In this document: positions 50,980 through 59,978 of the stretch, one piece after another | Position numbering within the stretch: the first letter of the stretch is position 1 | Layout: the number at the start of each line of letters is the position of its first letter | NCBI RefSeq assembly: GCF_004570875.1 | Contig: NZ_SPQK01000005.1 | Coordinates: forward strand, 62,001-126,000 | Direction: 5' to 3' | Origin: Blastococcus sp. CT_GayMR16 | GTDB lineage: Bacteria; Actinomycetota; Actinomycetes; Mycobacteriales; Geodermatophilaceae | Length of the DNA stretch: 64,000 bases | Made by a program: the position numbers and the translations under genes | Notes under the pieces: generated by a model | Told to the model about the DNA's origin: nothing | Database searches by the model: none | The model's input: the letters and a program-made list of their open reading frames with translations, nothing else

Positions 50980-52449
50980 TCAGCGCGCCGGGGGGCGCAG
51001 CGGCGGGACCTTCCGGACGCCGAAGACCTCGCGCAACGCCACGCGCGCCGCGTTGTCCCCGCATTGGCCGTGCACCGCGGGCCCGGGCGGAGTGGCGGCC
51101 GAGGCGAGGTACGTCCCGGGCACCGGCGTCTTGTAGGTGTTCCACCGCGGCACCGGGCGGGCCAGCATCTGCCGGAACGACGCCTCGCCGTTGGAGATGT
51201 CCCCGCCGACGTGGTTCGGGTTCCACGCCTCCATCTGCACGGCGTTCTTCGTGACCCGCTCGACCACGGTGTCCCGGAACCCCGGCGCGAAGCGCTCCAC
51301 CTGGTTCTCGATCGCCTCGGTCATGTCGCCGTCCGAACCGTGCGGGACGTGCACGTAGGCCCAGAAGATGTGCCCGCCCTCGGGTGCCCGGGTCGGGTCG
51401 ACCACGGTCGGCTGGACGGCGAGGACATAGGGCTTGTCGGTCAGCCGCCCGTGCGCGGGCGCCGCCTCGCCGGCCAAGGTCTCCTCCAGCGTGCCGGCGA
51501 TGTGGATGGTCCCGGCCCGCCGGACCTCGGCGTTCGTCCACGGCACCGGCTCCGAGAGCACCCAGTCGACCTTGAACACCCCGGGGCCGTGCTTGTAGCG
51601 CGACACCCACTTCTTGTAGCCCTCGTTGACCCGGTCGCCGGCCATCGCGACGAAGGCGCGGGGCGTGGTGTCGAGCAGGACCGCCGGCACCCCCTCGAAC
51701 TCGCGCAGGTCGGTCACCTCGTGCCCGGTGACGACCTCGCCGCCCTGCTCCTCGAGCGCGGCCACCATCGCGTCGGCCAGTGCCTGCGAGCCCCCCTCGA
51801 CCAGCGGCCAGCCCACGTGGTGGGCGAGCATGCCGAGGAGCATCCCCAGGCTGGCGGTCAGCGGGCGGGCGAGATCGAGCATGCCGTGGGCCGCGGCGCC
51901 GGCGAGCAGCGCCTGCCCCTCGGTCGTGTCGAAGTACCGGCGGGCCAGCCAGCGCACGTTCGGCAGCCCGTTGAGGGCGAAGTGGACGATCTGCGGCGCG
52001 CTCTTCGTCGGCGGACGGCGCAGCCGGCTGGTGAGGAAGAAGTCGATGACGTCGGTGCCGTGCTCGACGAGGGGCTCGAACAGCCGGCGGTAGGCCGCCG
52101 CGTCCGTCCCGAGCCCCGCCGCGGTCTCCTCCAACGAGCGCCGCGACACCGCGGCGCGACCGCCGTCCAGGGGGTGGGCGTAGCTGATCTCCGGCTGCAC
52201 GAGCCGCACGCCGCGGCTGGGCAGGTCGAACTCCCGGAAGAACGGCGCCGCGGCGGCCATCGGCTGCACGGTCGAGCAGACGTCGTGCCGGTAGCCCGGT
52301 CTGGTCAGCTCCTCGGTGCGCATGCCGCCGCCGGGACGGTCGGCCTGCTCGAGCACCTGCACCCGGAGCCCGGCGGCGGCCAGCCGGAGGGCGGCGGCCA
52401 GCCCGTTCGGTCCCGATCCGACGACGACGGCGTCGGCCTTGCCGTTCAC
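50980..52449 (-). CDS. Phytoene desaturase-like FAD-dependent oxidoreductase
   Basis: A 489-aa flavoprotein with an N-terminal dinucleotide fold (VVVGSGPNGLAAALRLAAAG), then EQADRPGGGMRTEELTRPG and a C-terminal FAD segment ending in HGQCGDNAARVALREVFG. The family includes carotenoid desaturases and many NAD(P)/FAD oxidoreductases of unknown substrate; no carotenoid genes are near, so I do not name a reaction. GTG at 52449 lies 54 bp after the MeaB stop, same strand. Confidence 0.82.
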   Translation of the reverse strand: MNGKADAVVVGSGPNGLAAALRLAAAGLRVQVLEQADRPGGGMRTEELTRPGYRHDVCSTVQPMAAAAPFFREFDLPSRGVRLVQPEISYAHPLDGGRAAVSRRSLEETAAGLGTDAAAYRRLFEPLVEHGTDVIDFFLTSRLRRPPTKSAPQIVHFALNGLPNVRWLARRYFDTTEGQALLAGAAAHGMLDLARPLTASLGMLLGMLAHHVGWPLVEGGSQALADAMVAALEEQGGEVVTGHEVTDLREFEGVPAVLLDTTPRAFVAMAGDRVNEGYKKWVSRYKHGPGVFKVDWVLSEPVPWTNAEVRRAGTIHIAGTLEETLAGEAAPAHGRLTDKPYVLAVQPTVVDPTRAPEGGHIFWAYVHVPHGSDGDMTEAIENQVERFAPGFRDTVVERVTKNAVQMEAWNPNHVGGDISNGEASFRQMLARPVPRWNTYKTPVPGTYLASAATPPGPAVHGQCGDNAARVALREVFGVRKVPPLRPPAR

Positions 52450-52502
52450 TGCCGTGGCCCGTTCACCCGGTCATCCTCGCCGTGCCGGCGTGGTGCCGCC
52501 TG

Positions 52503-53525
52503 TCAGAGCTCGGCGAGCAACTCGTCGGCGGCGCGGAAGGGGTCGGTCTCCCCCGCGACGACGGACCCGGCGAGGGCGCCGAGCGCGGCCGAGCCGTGCA
52601 CGTCGCCCATCCGCTCCCGCAGGGTGGCCAGCGCGATGGCCTCGATCTCGCGCGCCGCCCGCTCCTCGCGGCGGCGGTTGCCCTCGCCCGACGACTCGAG
52701 CCAGACGCGGTGCTCCTCGATCTTCTCGAGCACCGTGTCGATGCCGTTGTCGGTCTCGCGCGAGGCGACCGTCCGGCAGATCGGCGGCCGCCAATGACCC
52801 GCCTCGGAGTGCCGGCCGCCCAGGGACTGCATGTACCGCAGGTCGCGGACGGTCTGGTCGGCGCCGTCCCGGTCGGCCTTGTTGACGACGAACAGGTCGG
52901 CCACCTCGAGGATCCCGGCCTTCGCCGCCTGGATCCCGTCGCCCATCCCCGGCGCGACCAGGACCAGGGTGGTGTCGGCGAGCGAGGCGATCTCGAGTTC
53001 GGACTGGCCCACGCCGACCGTCTCGATGAGGACGACGTCAGAGCCGGCCGCGTCGAGGACGCGCAGCGCCTGCGGGGTGGCCCAGGCCAGTCCCCCGAGG
53101 TGCCCACGGGAGGCCATCGACCGGATGTAGACGCCGCTGTCGCCGGCGTGGTCCTGCATCCGCACCCGGTCGCCGAGCAGCGCTCCGCCGGAGAACGGCG
53201 ACGACGGGTCGACGGCGAGCACGCCGACGCGCTTGCCGGCCGCGCGGAAGGCCCGCACGAGCGCCGTCGTCGTCGTCGACTTGCCGACACCGGGGGAACC
53301 GGTGAGCCCGATGACCTGCGCGTGGCCCGTGTGCGGCGACAGCGCGGCGGCCACCTCGCGCAGCGCCGGACTGGCGTCCTCGACCAGCGAGATCAGCCGC
53401 GCCACCGAGCGCGCGTCACCCTCCCGGGCGCCCGCGACCAGGGCCGGGACGTCGGCCGTCCGCCGGCCCCGCCGCCCAGCGAGGGTGGCGGCGGCCGGCG
53501 TCCGGATCGCGGTCTCTTCGATCAA
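52503..53525 (-). CDS. meaB: MeaB/ArgK-family G-protein chaperone of B12-dependent mutases
   Basis: A 340-aa GTPase that protects and reloads adenosylcobalamin-dependent acyl-CoA mutases. P-loop [12 protein letters not shown]-type (here [20 protein letters not shown]), switch region [20 protein letters not shown], and [25 protein letters not shown] is the base-recognition motif. TTG at 53525 overlaps the thiolase stop as TTGA, the only standard-type start near the family's normal N terminus. The nearest mutase in the window is the IcmA-like one 3.6 kb downstream on the same strand. Confidence 0.93.
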   Translation of the reverse strand: MIEETAIRTPAAATLAGRRGRRTADVPALVAGAREGDARSVARLISLVEDASPALREVAAALSPHTGHAQVIGLTGSPGVGKSTTTTALVRAFRAAGKRVGVLAVDPSSPFSGGALLGDRVRMQDHAGDSGVYIRSMASRGHLGGLAWATPQALRVLDAAGSDVVLIETVGVGQSELEIASLADTTLVLVAPGMGDGIQAAKAGILEVADLFVVNKADRDGADQTVRDLRYMQSLGGRHSEAGHWRPPICRTVASRETDNGIDTVLEKIEEHRVWLESSGEGNRRREERAAREIEAIALATLRERMGDVHGSAALGALAGSVVAGETDPFRAADELLAEL

Positions 53526-54709
53526 CGAGCGGGCACGTGCAAGATCAGGGCGTCGCCCTGACCACCACCACCGCACAGGGCGGCAGCCGCCACCCCGCCG
53601 CCACGGCGGCCGAGCTCGAGGGCCGCGTGCAGCACGATGCGGGCACCGCTCATGCCCACCGGGTGGCCCAGCGCGATCGCGCCACCGTTGACGTTGACCT
53701 TCTCGGGGTCGATGCCGAGCTCGCGGGTGGACACGATGCCGACCGCGGCGAAGGCCTCGTTGAGCTCGACCAGGTCGAGGTCCTTGGGGTCGATGCCCTC
53801 GCGCTCGCAGGCCTTGACGATGGCCCGCGAGGGCTGCGTCTGCAGGGTCGCGTCCGGCCCGGCGACGACGCCGTGCGCGCCGATCTCTGCCAGCGGGGTC
53901 AGGCCCAGCTCGGCGGCCTTCTCGGCGCTCATGACCACGACCGCGCACGCGCCGTCGGAGATCTGCGACGCCGACGCGGCGGTGATCGTGCCGTCCTTCG
54001 CGAACGCGGGCTTCAGCTTCGACAGGCTCTCGGCCGTCGTGTCGGCCCGGATGCCCTCGTCCTCGCGGAACTCGATCGGGTCACCCTTGCGCTGCGGGAT
54101 GAGCACCGGGGTGATCTCGTCGTCGAACAGGCCGTTCTTCTGCGCCGCGGCGGCCTTCTGGTGGCTGGCCGCGGCGAACTCGTCCTGCTCCTCGCGGGTC
54201 AGGTCGTAGCGCGCGTTGGCCTCCTCGGTGAGTGCACCCATCGCCACCTGGTCGAAGGTGTCGGTCAGCCCGTCGTGGGCCATCGAGTCGATCAGCTTGG
54301 TGTCGCCGTACTTCGTGCCGGTACGGGAGTTGGCCAGCAGGTGCGGCGCCTGGGTCATCGACTCCATGCCGCCGGCCACGACGATCTCGAACTCGCCGGC
54401 GCGGATGAGCTGGTCGGCCAGCGCGATCGCGTCGATGCCGGACAGGCAGACCTTGTTCAGCGTGAACGACGGCACCGACATCGGGATGCCGCCGGCGACC
54501 GCGGCCGGGCGGGCGGGGTTCTGCCCGGCGCCGGCCTGGATGACGTGGCCCATGATCACGTAGTCGACCTGGTCGCCGGAGATGCCGGCCCGCTCCAGGG
54601 CCGCCTTGATCGCCACCCCGCCGAGATCGGCCGCCGAGAAGTCCTTGAGCGAGCCGAGCAGCCGGCCCATCGGGGTACGGGCGCCGCTGACGATGACCGA
54701 GCGGGACAT
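53522..54709 (-). CDS. Acetyl-CoA C-acetyltransferase (thiolase)
   Basis: A 395-aa thiolase that joins two acetyl-CoA into acetoacetyl-CoA or runs in reverse in fatty-acid breakdown. Catalytic residues: Cys88 in [10 protein letters not shown], His in [14 protein letters not shown], and the second Cys in [12 protein letters not shown]; the NEAF box ([11 protein letters not shown]) is present. These are features of the degradative/biosynthetic homotetrameric type. ATG at 54709 has GGAGG 6 nt upstream. It overlaps meaB (TTGA) and is divergent from an alpha/beta hydrolase gene. Confidence 0.93.
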   Translation of the reverse strand: MSRSVIVSGARTPMGRLLGSLKDFSAADLGGVAIKAALERAGISGDQVDYVIMGHVIQAGAGQNPARPAAVAGGIPMSVPSFTLNKVCLSGIDAIALADQLIRAGEFEIVVAGGMESMTQAPHLLANSRTGTKYGDTKLIDSMAHDGLTDTFDQVAMGALTEEANARYDLTREEQDEFAAASHQKAAAAQKNGLFDDEITPVLIPQRKGDPIEFREDEGIRADTTAESLSKLKPAFAKDGTITAASASQISDGACAVVVMSAEKAAELGLTPLAEIGAHGVVAGPDATLQTQPSRAIVKACEREGIDPKDLDLVELNEAFAAVGIVSTRELGIDPEKVNVNGGAIALGHPVGMSGARIVLHAALELGRRGGGVAAAALCGGGGQGDALILHVPAR

Positions 54710-54852
54710 GGGCTGCCTCCTGTGCCGGGTCGCCCACGGTGGCGACCGCAATGTCGGTGCCGCCGCGCGATACGCGGCGTCGATCTCCGAAGAGGATAGG
54801 ACGCCGCGGTCGGACCGGTCACTGGCGTGACCGGGGTCTCAGGCCGAGTTTG

Positions 54853-54879
54853 ATTGTGCGCTACCGGGTAGGGCGCAAT
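54853..54879. promoter_or_regulatory. 27-bp imperfect palindrome in the hydrolase/thiolase promoter region
   Basis: ATTGTGCGCTACC and GGTAGGGCGCAAT flank a central G and are complementary at 11 of 13 positions. It lies 33 bp before the hydrolase ATG. The AT-rich ends with GC core look like a MarR/OhrR-type operator; no such regulator gene is adjacent. Confidence 0.5.
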
Positions 54880-54911
54880 GGACCACTCGTCCGCAAAGAG
54901 AGGGAGACCCC

Positions 54912-55766
54912 ATGCCCCGCCTGACCGTCGGCACCGAGAACGGCCAGCCCATCGAACTCCACTACGAGGACCACGGCACCGGACGGCCCGTCGTCCTGAT
55001 CCACGGATGGCCACTGTCCGGCCGCTCGTGGGAGGCCCAGGTGCCCGCGCTCGTCGACGCCGGCCACCGGGTCGTGACCTACGACCGCCGAGGCTTCGGC
55101 GACTCGTCGCAGCCCTGGACCGGCTATGACTACGACACCTTCACCGCGGACCTGCACGCACTCCTCGAGCACCTCGACCTGCGCGACGTCGCTCTCGTCG
55201 GCTTCTCGATGGGCGGCGGCGAGGTCGTGCGCTACCTGGCCACGTACGGGCCCGAGCGGGTCAGCCGGACCGTCCTGGCGTCGGCCGTCCCGCCGTTCCT
55301 CTACACGTCCGTCGACAACCCCGACGGCGGCCTGGACGACGCCACGATCGCGCAGTTCGAGGACGGCGTGCGCACCGACCGCCCCGCCTTCCTGGACGGG
55401 TTCACCGCGGACTTCTTCAACGCCGGCGGCAAGGGCCTGCTCGGCTCGAAGTCCGGCGAGGTCAGCGAGCAGCAGCGGCAGTACGCCCTGCGCATCGCGG
55501 AGTTCGCCTCGCCCAAGGGCACGCTGGACTGCATCGCCGCGTTCGGCCGTACCGACTTCCGCGGCGACGTCGCGAAGGTCACCGTGCCGACCCTGGTCAT
55601 CCACGGGGACTCCGACGCGATCGTGCCCTTCGAGGTCAGCGGCAAGCGGTCGCACGAGCTCATCCCGGACAGCGAGCTGGTCGTCATCGAGGGCGGCCCG
55701 CACGGCATCAACGCCTCGCACCCGGAGCAGTTCAACAGCGCGCTGGTCGGCTTCCTCGCCCGCTGA
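54912..55766 (+). CDS. Alpha/beta hydrolase, cofactor-free haloperoxidase-like
   Basis: A 284-aa hydrolase with the triad Ser99 (GFSMGGGEV), Asp235 (IHGDSDAIVPF) and His264 (GGPHGINASH). The segments HGWPLSGRSWE and YDRRGFGDSSQPW are those of non-heme chloroperoxidase-type hydrolases, which can form peracids and also cleave esters. The natural substrate is unknown. ATG at 54912 has a GGGAG site. A hairpin at 55782-55813 closes the gene, and a palindrome in its promoter suggests induction by a small molecule. Confidence 0.9.
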   Translation: MPRLTVGTENGQPIELHYEDHGTGRPVVLIHGWPLSGRSWEAQVPALVDAGHRVVTYDRRGFGDSSQPWTGYDYDTFTADLHALLEHLDLRDVALVGFSMGGGEVVRYLATYGPERVSRTVLASAVPPFLYTSVDNPDGGLDDATIAQFEDGVRTDRPAFLDGFTADFFNAGGKGLLGSKSGEVSEQQRQYALRIAEFASPKGTLDCIAAFGRTDFRGDVAKVTVPTLVIHGDSDAIVPFEVSGKRSHELIPDSELVVIEGGPHGINASHPEQFNSALVGFLAR

Positions 55767-55781
55767 CCACACCGGCTCGTC

Positions 55782-55813
55782 GTCCCCGCCACACGGTCCA
55801 GTGCGGCGGGGAC
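55782..55813 (+). terminator. Terminator hairpin after the alpha/beta hydrolase
   Basis: GTCCCCGCC pairs perfectly with GGCGGGGAC around a 14-nt loop that can itself partly pair; 16 bp after the hydrolase stop. Confidence 0.75.
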
Positions 55814-55837
55814 ATCGGCGTCGCGCACCCTCGAGCT

Positions 55838-55852
55838 GACGTCTCAGACGTC
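55838..55852. promoter_or_regulatory. GACGTC-N3-GACGTC repeat before the epimerase gene
   Basis: Two palindromic GACGTC hexamers separated by TCA end 18 bp before the epimerase GTG. It could be an operator; the hexamer also forms the centre of the mutase-gene palindrome (48874-48879 region), which may be coincidence in GC-rich DNA. Confidence 0.3.
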
Positions 55853-55870
55853 TTTCGGCAAGATGCCCGC

Positions 55871-56326
55871 GTGACCACTGACGCGAGTACCGGCCTGCCG
55901 GCCGAGCTGTTCACGACCATCGACCACGTCGGCATCGCCGTGCCCGACCTCGACGAGGCGATCGCCTTCTACGCCCAGGCCTTCGGGGTGCACTCCGTGC
56001 ACGAGGAGACCAACGAGGAACAGGGCGTCCGCGAGGCGATGCTCGCCGTCGGCGACGGGAGCACGCGCATCCAGCTGCTCGCGCCGCTGACGCCCGAGTC
56101 GACGATCGCCAAGTTCATCGGTCGCTCCGGCCCCGGCCTCCAGCAGCTGGCCTTCCGCGTCGAGGACGTCGAGGCGGCCAGCGCGACCCTGCGCGAGCGC
56201 GGTCTGCGACTGCTCTACGACACCCCCCGGCGCGGCACCGCCGACAGCCGGGTGAACTTCGTCCACCCGAAGGACGCCGGCGGTGTGCTCGTCGAGCTGG
56301 TGCAGCCGGCCGCCTCGGCGCACTAG
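55871..56326 (+). CDS. mce: Methylmalonyl-CoA/ethylmalonyl-CoA epimerase
   Basis: A 151-aa vicinal-oxygen-chelate protein that swaps the R and S forms of (m)ethylmalonyl-CoA. Metal ligands are in TIDHVGIAVPDLDEA (His), IQLLAPL (Gln) and QQLAFRVEDVEAA, with the closing Glu in GVLVELVQP. Length is normal. GTG at 55871. It lies 106 bp upstream of ccr on the same strand, so ethylmalonyl-CoA, the Ccr product, is a likely substrate. Confidence 0.92.
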   Translation: MTTDASTGLPAELFTTIDHVGIAVPDLDEAIAFYAQAFGVHSVHEETNEEQGVREAMLAVGDGSTRIQLLAPLTPESTIAKFIGRSGPGLQQLAFRVEDVEAASATLRERGLRLLYDTPRRGTADSRVNFVHPKDAGGVLVELVQPAASAH

Positions 56327-56342
56327 CCGGCTCGACGGCACG

Positions 56343-56358
56343 GTTACCCACCGGTAAC
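56343..56358. promoter_or_regulatory. GTTAC-N6-GTAAC inverted repeat upstream of ccr
   Basis: GTTACCCACCGGTAAC, exact arms extended to GTTACC/GGTAAC with a CACC centre, 75 bp before the ccr GTG. Same arms and spacer as the sites before etfBA, the double 3-hydroxyacyl-CoA dehydrogenase and the penicillin acylase. Confidence 0.55.
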
Positions 56359-56432
56359 ATGCGTCGCCAGGCACTGCTGCCCGCGCTGCCACCGCACCGC
56401 CCTCCGCGCCAACGACGACCCGGGAGACCTGT

Positions 56433-57764
56433 GTGAACGAGATCAGGGACGCCATCCTTGCCGGCCAGTTCGACGCCGTGGGGGGCCTGGCCGTGCCGGA
56501 GTCCTACCGCGCCGTGCTCGTGCGCAAGGACGAGCAGGACATGTTCGAGGGCATGCCCACCAAGGAGAAGGACCCGCGCAAGTCGCTGCACGTGGAAGAG
56601 GTCCCCACCCCCGAGCTCGGTCCGGGCGAGGCGATCGTCGCCGTGATGGCGTCCTCGGTGAACTACAACACCGTCTGGACGTCGATCTTCGAGCCGGTCT
56701 CGACCTTCGGGTTCCTCGAGCGCTACGGAAAGCTCTCCGAGCTCACCAAGCGGCACGACCTGCCTTACCACGTGGTGGGCTCCGACCTGGCCGGCGTCGT
56801 CCTGCGGGTGGGGCCGGGTGTGAACAAGTGGAAGCCCGGCGACGAGGTCGTGGCGCACTGCCTGTCCGTCGAGCTCGAGGACCCGGCCGGTCACGACGAC
56901 ACGATGATGGATCCGCAGCAGCGGATCTGGGGCTTCGAGACCAACTTCGGCGGCCTGGCCGACCTCGCCCTGGTCAAGAGCAACCAGCTGATGCCCAAGC
57001 CGGCTCACCTCAGCTGGGAGGAGGCGGCCGCCCCCGGGCTGGTCAACTCCACCGCCTACCGCCAGCTGGTCAGCCACAACGGCGCCAACATGAAGCAGGG
57101 CGACGTCGTCCTGATCTGGGGCGCCTCCGGCGGCCTGGGCTCCTACGCCACGCAGATGGCGCTCAACGGCGGCGCCATCCCGGTCTGCGTCGTGAGCAGC
57201 CCGGAGAAGGCGGGGATCGTCCGCTCCCTAGGGGCCGAGCTGATCATCGACCGCTCCGAGGAGGGCTACCAGTTCTGGAAGGACGAGAACAACCAGGACC
57301 CCAAGGAGTGGCAGCGCCTGGGCAAGAAGATCCGTGAGCTCACCGGTGGCGACGACGTCGACATCGTGTTCGAGCACCCCGGTCGGGACACCTTCGGCGC
57401 GAGCGTCTACGTCGCCAAGAAGGGCGGCACGATCGTCACCTGCGCCTCGACCACCGGCTACATGCACCAGTTCGACAACCGCTACCTCTGGATGAACCTC
57501 AAGCGGATCATCGGCTCGCACTTCGCCAACTACAAGGAGGCGTGGGAGGCCAACCGGCTCATCGACCGGGGCCTGATCCACCCCACGCTGTCGAAGGTCT
57601 ACTCGATGGAGGACGTCGGGCAGGCCGCGTACGACGTCCACCGCAACCTGCACCAGGGCAAGGTCGGTGTGCTGACCCTCGCTCCCGAGGAGGGGCTCGG
57701 CGTGCGCGACCAGGAGAAGCGCGAGAAGCACCTGACGGCGATCAACCGCTTCCGCGGGGTCTGA
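56433..57764 (+). CDS. ccr: Crotonyl-CoA carboxylase/reductase
   Basis: Ccr (443 aa) reduces crotonyl-CoA with NADPH and captures CO2 to give ethylmalonyl-CoA, the key step of the ethylmalonyl-CoA pathway and a source of C4 extender units. The four CO2-pocket residues known from the Kitasatospora enzyme (N81, F170, E171, H365) are all present with a shift of two: Asn79, Phe168, Glu169 and His363. It should therefore be a true carboxylase and not merely a reductase. The nucleotide loop is WGASGGLGSYATQ. GTG at 56433 follows CGGGAG. A perfect hairpin follows the stop. Confidence 0.96.
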   Translation: MNEIRDAILAGQFDAVGGLAVPESYRAVLVRKDEQDMFEGMPTKEKDPRKSLHVEEVPTPELGPGEAIVAVMASSVNYNTVWTSIFEPVSTFGFLERYGKLSELTKRHDLPYHVVGSDLAGVVLRVGPGVNKWKPGDEVVAHCLSVELEDPAGHDDTMMDPQQRIWGFETNFGGLADLALVKSNQLMPKPAHLSWEEAAAPGLVNSTAYRQLVSHNGANMKQGDVVLIWGASGGLGSYATQMALNGGAIPVCVVSSPEKAGIVRSLGAELIIDRSEEGYQFWKDENNQDPKEWQRLGKKIRELTGGDDVDIVFEHPGRDTFGASVYVAKKGGTIVTCASTTGYMHQFDNRYLWMNLKRIIGSHFANYKEAWEANRLIDRGLIHPTLSKVYSMEDVGQAAYDVHRNLHQGKVGVLTLAPEEGLGVRDQEKREKHLTAINRFRGV

Positions 57765-57771
57765 GGGAGGT

Positions 57772-57798
57772 GCCCCGTCCCGGCCCCCGGGACGGGGC
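57772..57798 (+). terminator. Type A-related perfect hairpin after ccr (copy 4)
   Basis: GCCCCGTCCCGG-CCC-CCGGGACGGGGC, a 12-bp perfect stem 7 bp after the ccr stop. The stem sequence is the same as the closing arm of the type A elements, so it may be a shortened member of that family. Confidence 0.75.
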
Positions 57799-57879
57799 CA
57801 CGGTGCTCAGTTGTCCCACTGGCACCGGATATCTCCCCGACACGCTGACGAGCGTTTGAGCGTCTGCGAGGATGAGTGC

Positions 57880-58968
57880 ATGACCGACCCCCGCCACGAT
57901 TCGCTGCCGATGCACGAGGCTCAGCACTCGTTCGACGTAGTGCTGCGGGGGTACGACCGCAGTCAGGTCGCCGACACGATCGAACGCCTCGAGGCCGACT
58001 TCCGGATCGCTCTCGCCGACCGCGACGCCGCCGTCTCCCGGTCCGCCGACATGGCCGGCCAGCTGTCGGCCCTGCACGGCGAGATCGAGTCGCTGCGCCG
58101 CAAGGCCGCCACGGCCTCGGCCCCCACCTTCGAGAACATCAGCGAGCGCATCCAGCACATGCTGCAGCTCGCCGAGGAGGAGGCCGGGGAGATCCGCCGG
58201 GCCGCCGAGCTCGACGCGCACGCCGTCCGCGAGCAGACCGCCGCCGAGGAGCGCGCGCTGCTGGAGCGGCACGCCGCGGGTCAGGCCGAGGTCGAGCGGA
58301 TGCTCGCCGAGGCGCGCCAGACCGCCGAGCAGATCGCGCAGAAGGCCCAGCAGCGGGCCGACGAGCTCGTGGGCAAGGCGCAGGAGCGGGTGGCCCGGCT
58401 CGACGCCGAGTCGCAGGCGCGCCGGGCCAAGGTCGAGGAGGACTTCGACATCGCCCAGCGCTCCCGCCGCGCCGAGGCCGCCCGCATCGAGGAGGACCGC
58501 GAGCGCGTGTCCACCGAGGCCGCCCGGCAGCGGATCGCCGCCGCCGAGCAGCACGCCGCGCAGCTCATCGCCGACGGCGAGGCCAAGGCCGAGGCCATCC
58601 GCGGGATCCGCGACGAGCTGACCGGCCGACTGCTGCAGGCTCGTCAGCTGCTCACCTCGCTCCCCGACCTGGGCGACCGGCCGCAGCAGGCCGAGGCACC
58701 CCAGGCTCCGGTTGCGGCCCCCGAGCCCGAGCGGCGTCCGCAGCCGGGTCCGCAGGCAGCTCCACCCGCGGCACCCCCGCAGCCCGCGACCCAGGCCGTC
58801 CCGCAGGCCGTGCGCGCCGAGGGTGAGGCTGCCGCGGCTCGGCAGCCCACGCGGACCGAGCCGGCCACCCGGCAGCTCCCGATGCCCCCGCGCGGCAACG
58901 GCTCGACCGCCGCATCGGTCGGCCCGTCGACCCAGGCCATCGACCAGCCGGCACAGACGCGACACTGA
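57880..58968 (+). CDS. DivIVA-like coiled-coil protein
   Basis: A 362-aa protein. The N-terminal 50 residues (FDVVLRGYDRSQVADTIERL) resemble the DivIVA lipid-binding domain start. A long coiled coil rich in Ala, Glu, Gln and Arg covers about 55-275, followed by a Pro/Ala/Gln-rich disordered tail. Such proteins (Wag31, Scy, FilP relatives) mark poles and organise growth in actinobacteria. It is too divergent and long-coiled to be called wag31 itself. ATG at 57880 has a GAGGA site; the frame is open to 57811. Confidence 0.82.
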   Translation: MTDPRHDSLPMHEAQHSFDVVLRGYDRSQVADTIERLEADFRIALADRDAAVSRSADMAGQLSALHGEIESLRRKAATASAPTFENISERIQHMLQLAEEEAGEIRRAAELDAHAVREQTAAEERALLERHAAGQAEVERMLAEARQTAEQIAQKAQQRADELVGKAQERVARLDAESQARRAKVEEDFDIAQRSRRAEAARIEEDRERVSTEAARQRIAAAEQHAAQLIADGEAKAEAIRGIRDELTGRLLQARQLLTSLPDLGDRPQQAEAPQAPVAAPEPERRPQPGPQAAPPAAPPQPATQAVPQAVRAEGEAAAARQPTRTEPATRQLPMPPRGNGSTAASVGPSTQAIDQPAQTRH

Positions 58969-59035
58969 CGGCGAGCGAGCACCGCTCGTCCTCCGCCGTG
59001 AGCCCAGCCGCTGACGGCGCCGCCGAAAGGGGAAC

Positions 59036-59881
59036 GTGACCTTTCAGTCGACGCCACCGCTCCGCCCCGGCGCACACCGGGCTCCGACGCGGTGGCTCCT
59101 GCGGCTCGGGGTCCTCTGCTCGGTCGCGGTGGTTGCCGTCGCCGCCGTCGTCGTGGTGGTCGCGCTGCGTCGCGAGACCACCACACAGTCCCCGGCCGCA
59201 TCGGAACGGAGCGATGCGGCCTCGGCGGACGTCGTGCGGTGGGTCGAGACGGAGCTGCCGGCCGAGACTCCGGTACGCGCAGCGGGAGACGTACTGGGCG
59301 GCCTGACCGCGGCCGGTGGCGGCGACCGGTTCCGACCGCAGGAGAGCGGCGCGCCCGGGGGGCTGCTCGTCGTCCGTGGAGAGCAGCCACCGGGTTCGGC
59401 GGTGCTCGCCCGCTTCGGGGGAACGGCGGCAGGCGCTCTCGCCCTCGTCGACCCGAACCCCGGCCGGCCCACGGCGGAGCAACTGGAGCGACGGCAGCGC
59501 CTGTGCGCGGCCATCCTGGCCAATCCCGGCACGGGTGCGACCGGACGATCGGCGGACGTCCTCCGGTCTGCGGCCGTCGACGCCCGGCTGCTCGGTCTCC
59601 TCGCTGCCCTGGTGGCGCAGCTCGGCGCCGGTGTCGCCGACTTCCCGCAGCCTCCGGGCGAACCTGCCGACGGCCCGCCGGCCCGCCGCCTGCTCATCGA
59701 CCGCGTCGGTACCGCGACGGTCGGGCCGGGCGAGGCTGCCGCCGACCGCCTCGTGGATTTCCTCCGGGCCCAGCTGCCCCCGTTCGCCCCGGACGACGTC
59801 GAGGTCACCGACGAGGGCGTCCTCGTCGGGTTCCGCTACGAGTCCTCGCCGGACGCGGTGGTCGAGGCGAACACTCCGTGA
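59036..59881 (+). CDS. Single-pass membrane protein of unknown function
   Basis: A 281-aa protein with a cytoplasmic N terminus, one helix at about residues 21-44 (LGVLCSVAVVAVAAVVVVVA) and an extracytoplasmic Ala/Gly-rich region with no motif I recognise. GTG at 59036 has AAAGGGG 5-9 nt upstream. It lies between a DivIVA-like gene and the DUF4397/sortase pair, all on one strand with gaps under 100 bp, so a cell-surface role is the only inference. Confidence 0.7.
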   Translation: MTFQSTPPLRPGAHRAPTRWLLRLGVLCSVAVVAVAAVVVVVALRRETTTQSPAASERSDAASADVVRWVETELPAETPVRAAGDVLGGLTAAGGGDRFRPQESGAPGGLLVVRGEQPPGSAVLARFGGTAAGALALVDPNPGRPTAEQLERRQRLCAAILANPGTGATGRSADVLRSAAVDARLLGLLAALVAQLGAGVADFPQPPGEPADGPPARRLLIDRVGTATVGPGEAAADRLVDFLRAQLPPFAPDDVEVTDEGVLVGFRYESSPDAVVEANTP

Positions 59882-59978
59882 CCGCGACACGCCACAGCGA
59901 CAGGTGTGCCCCCGGCCCCAGGGGTAGGTGGACCACGACCGCCGTCACCGACGGACCGACAGTGTGCGGAGGCCCACG

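Noticed and set aside
50960-50990. Direct repeat TTCAGCGCGCC as an attachment site
   Set aside because: Copies are only about 16 bp apart, one includes the stop of the oxidoreductase gene, and no integrase or mobile gene is nearby.
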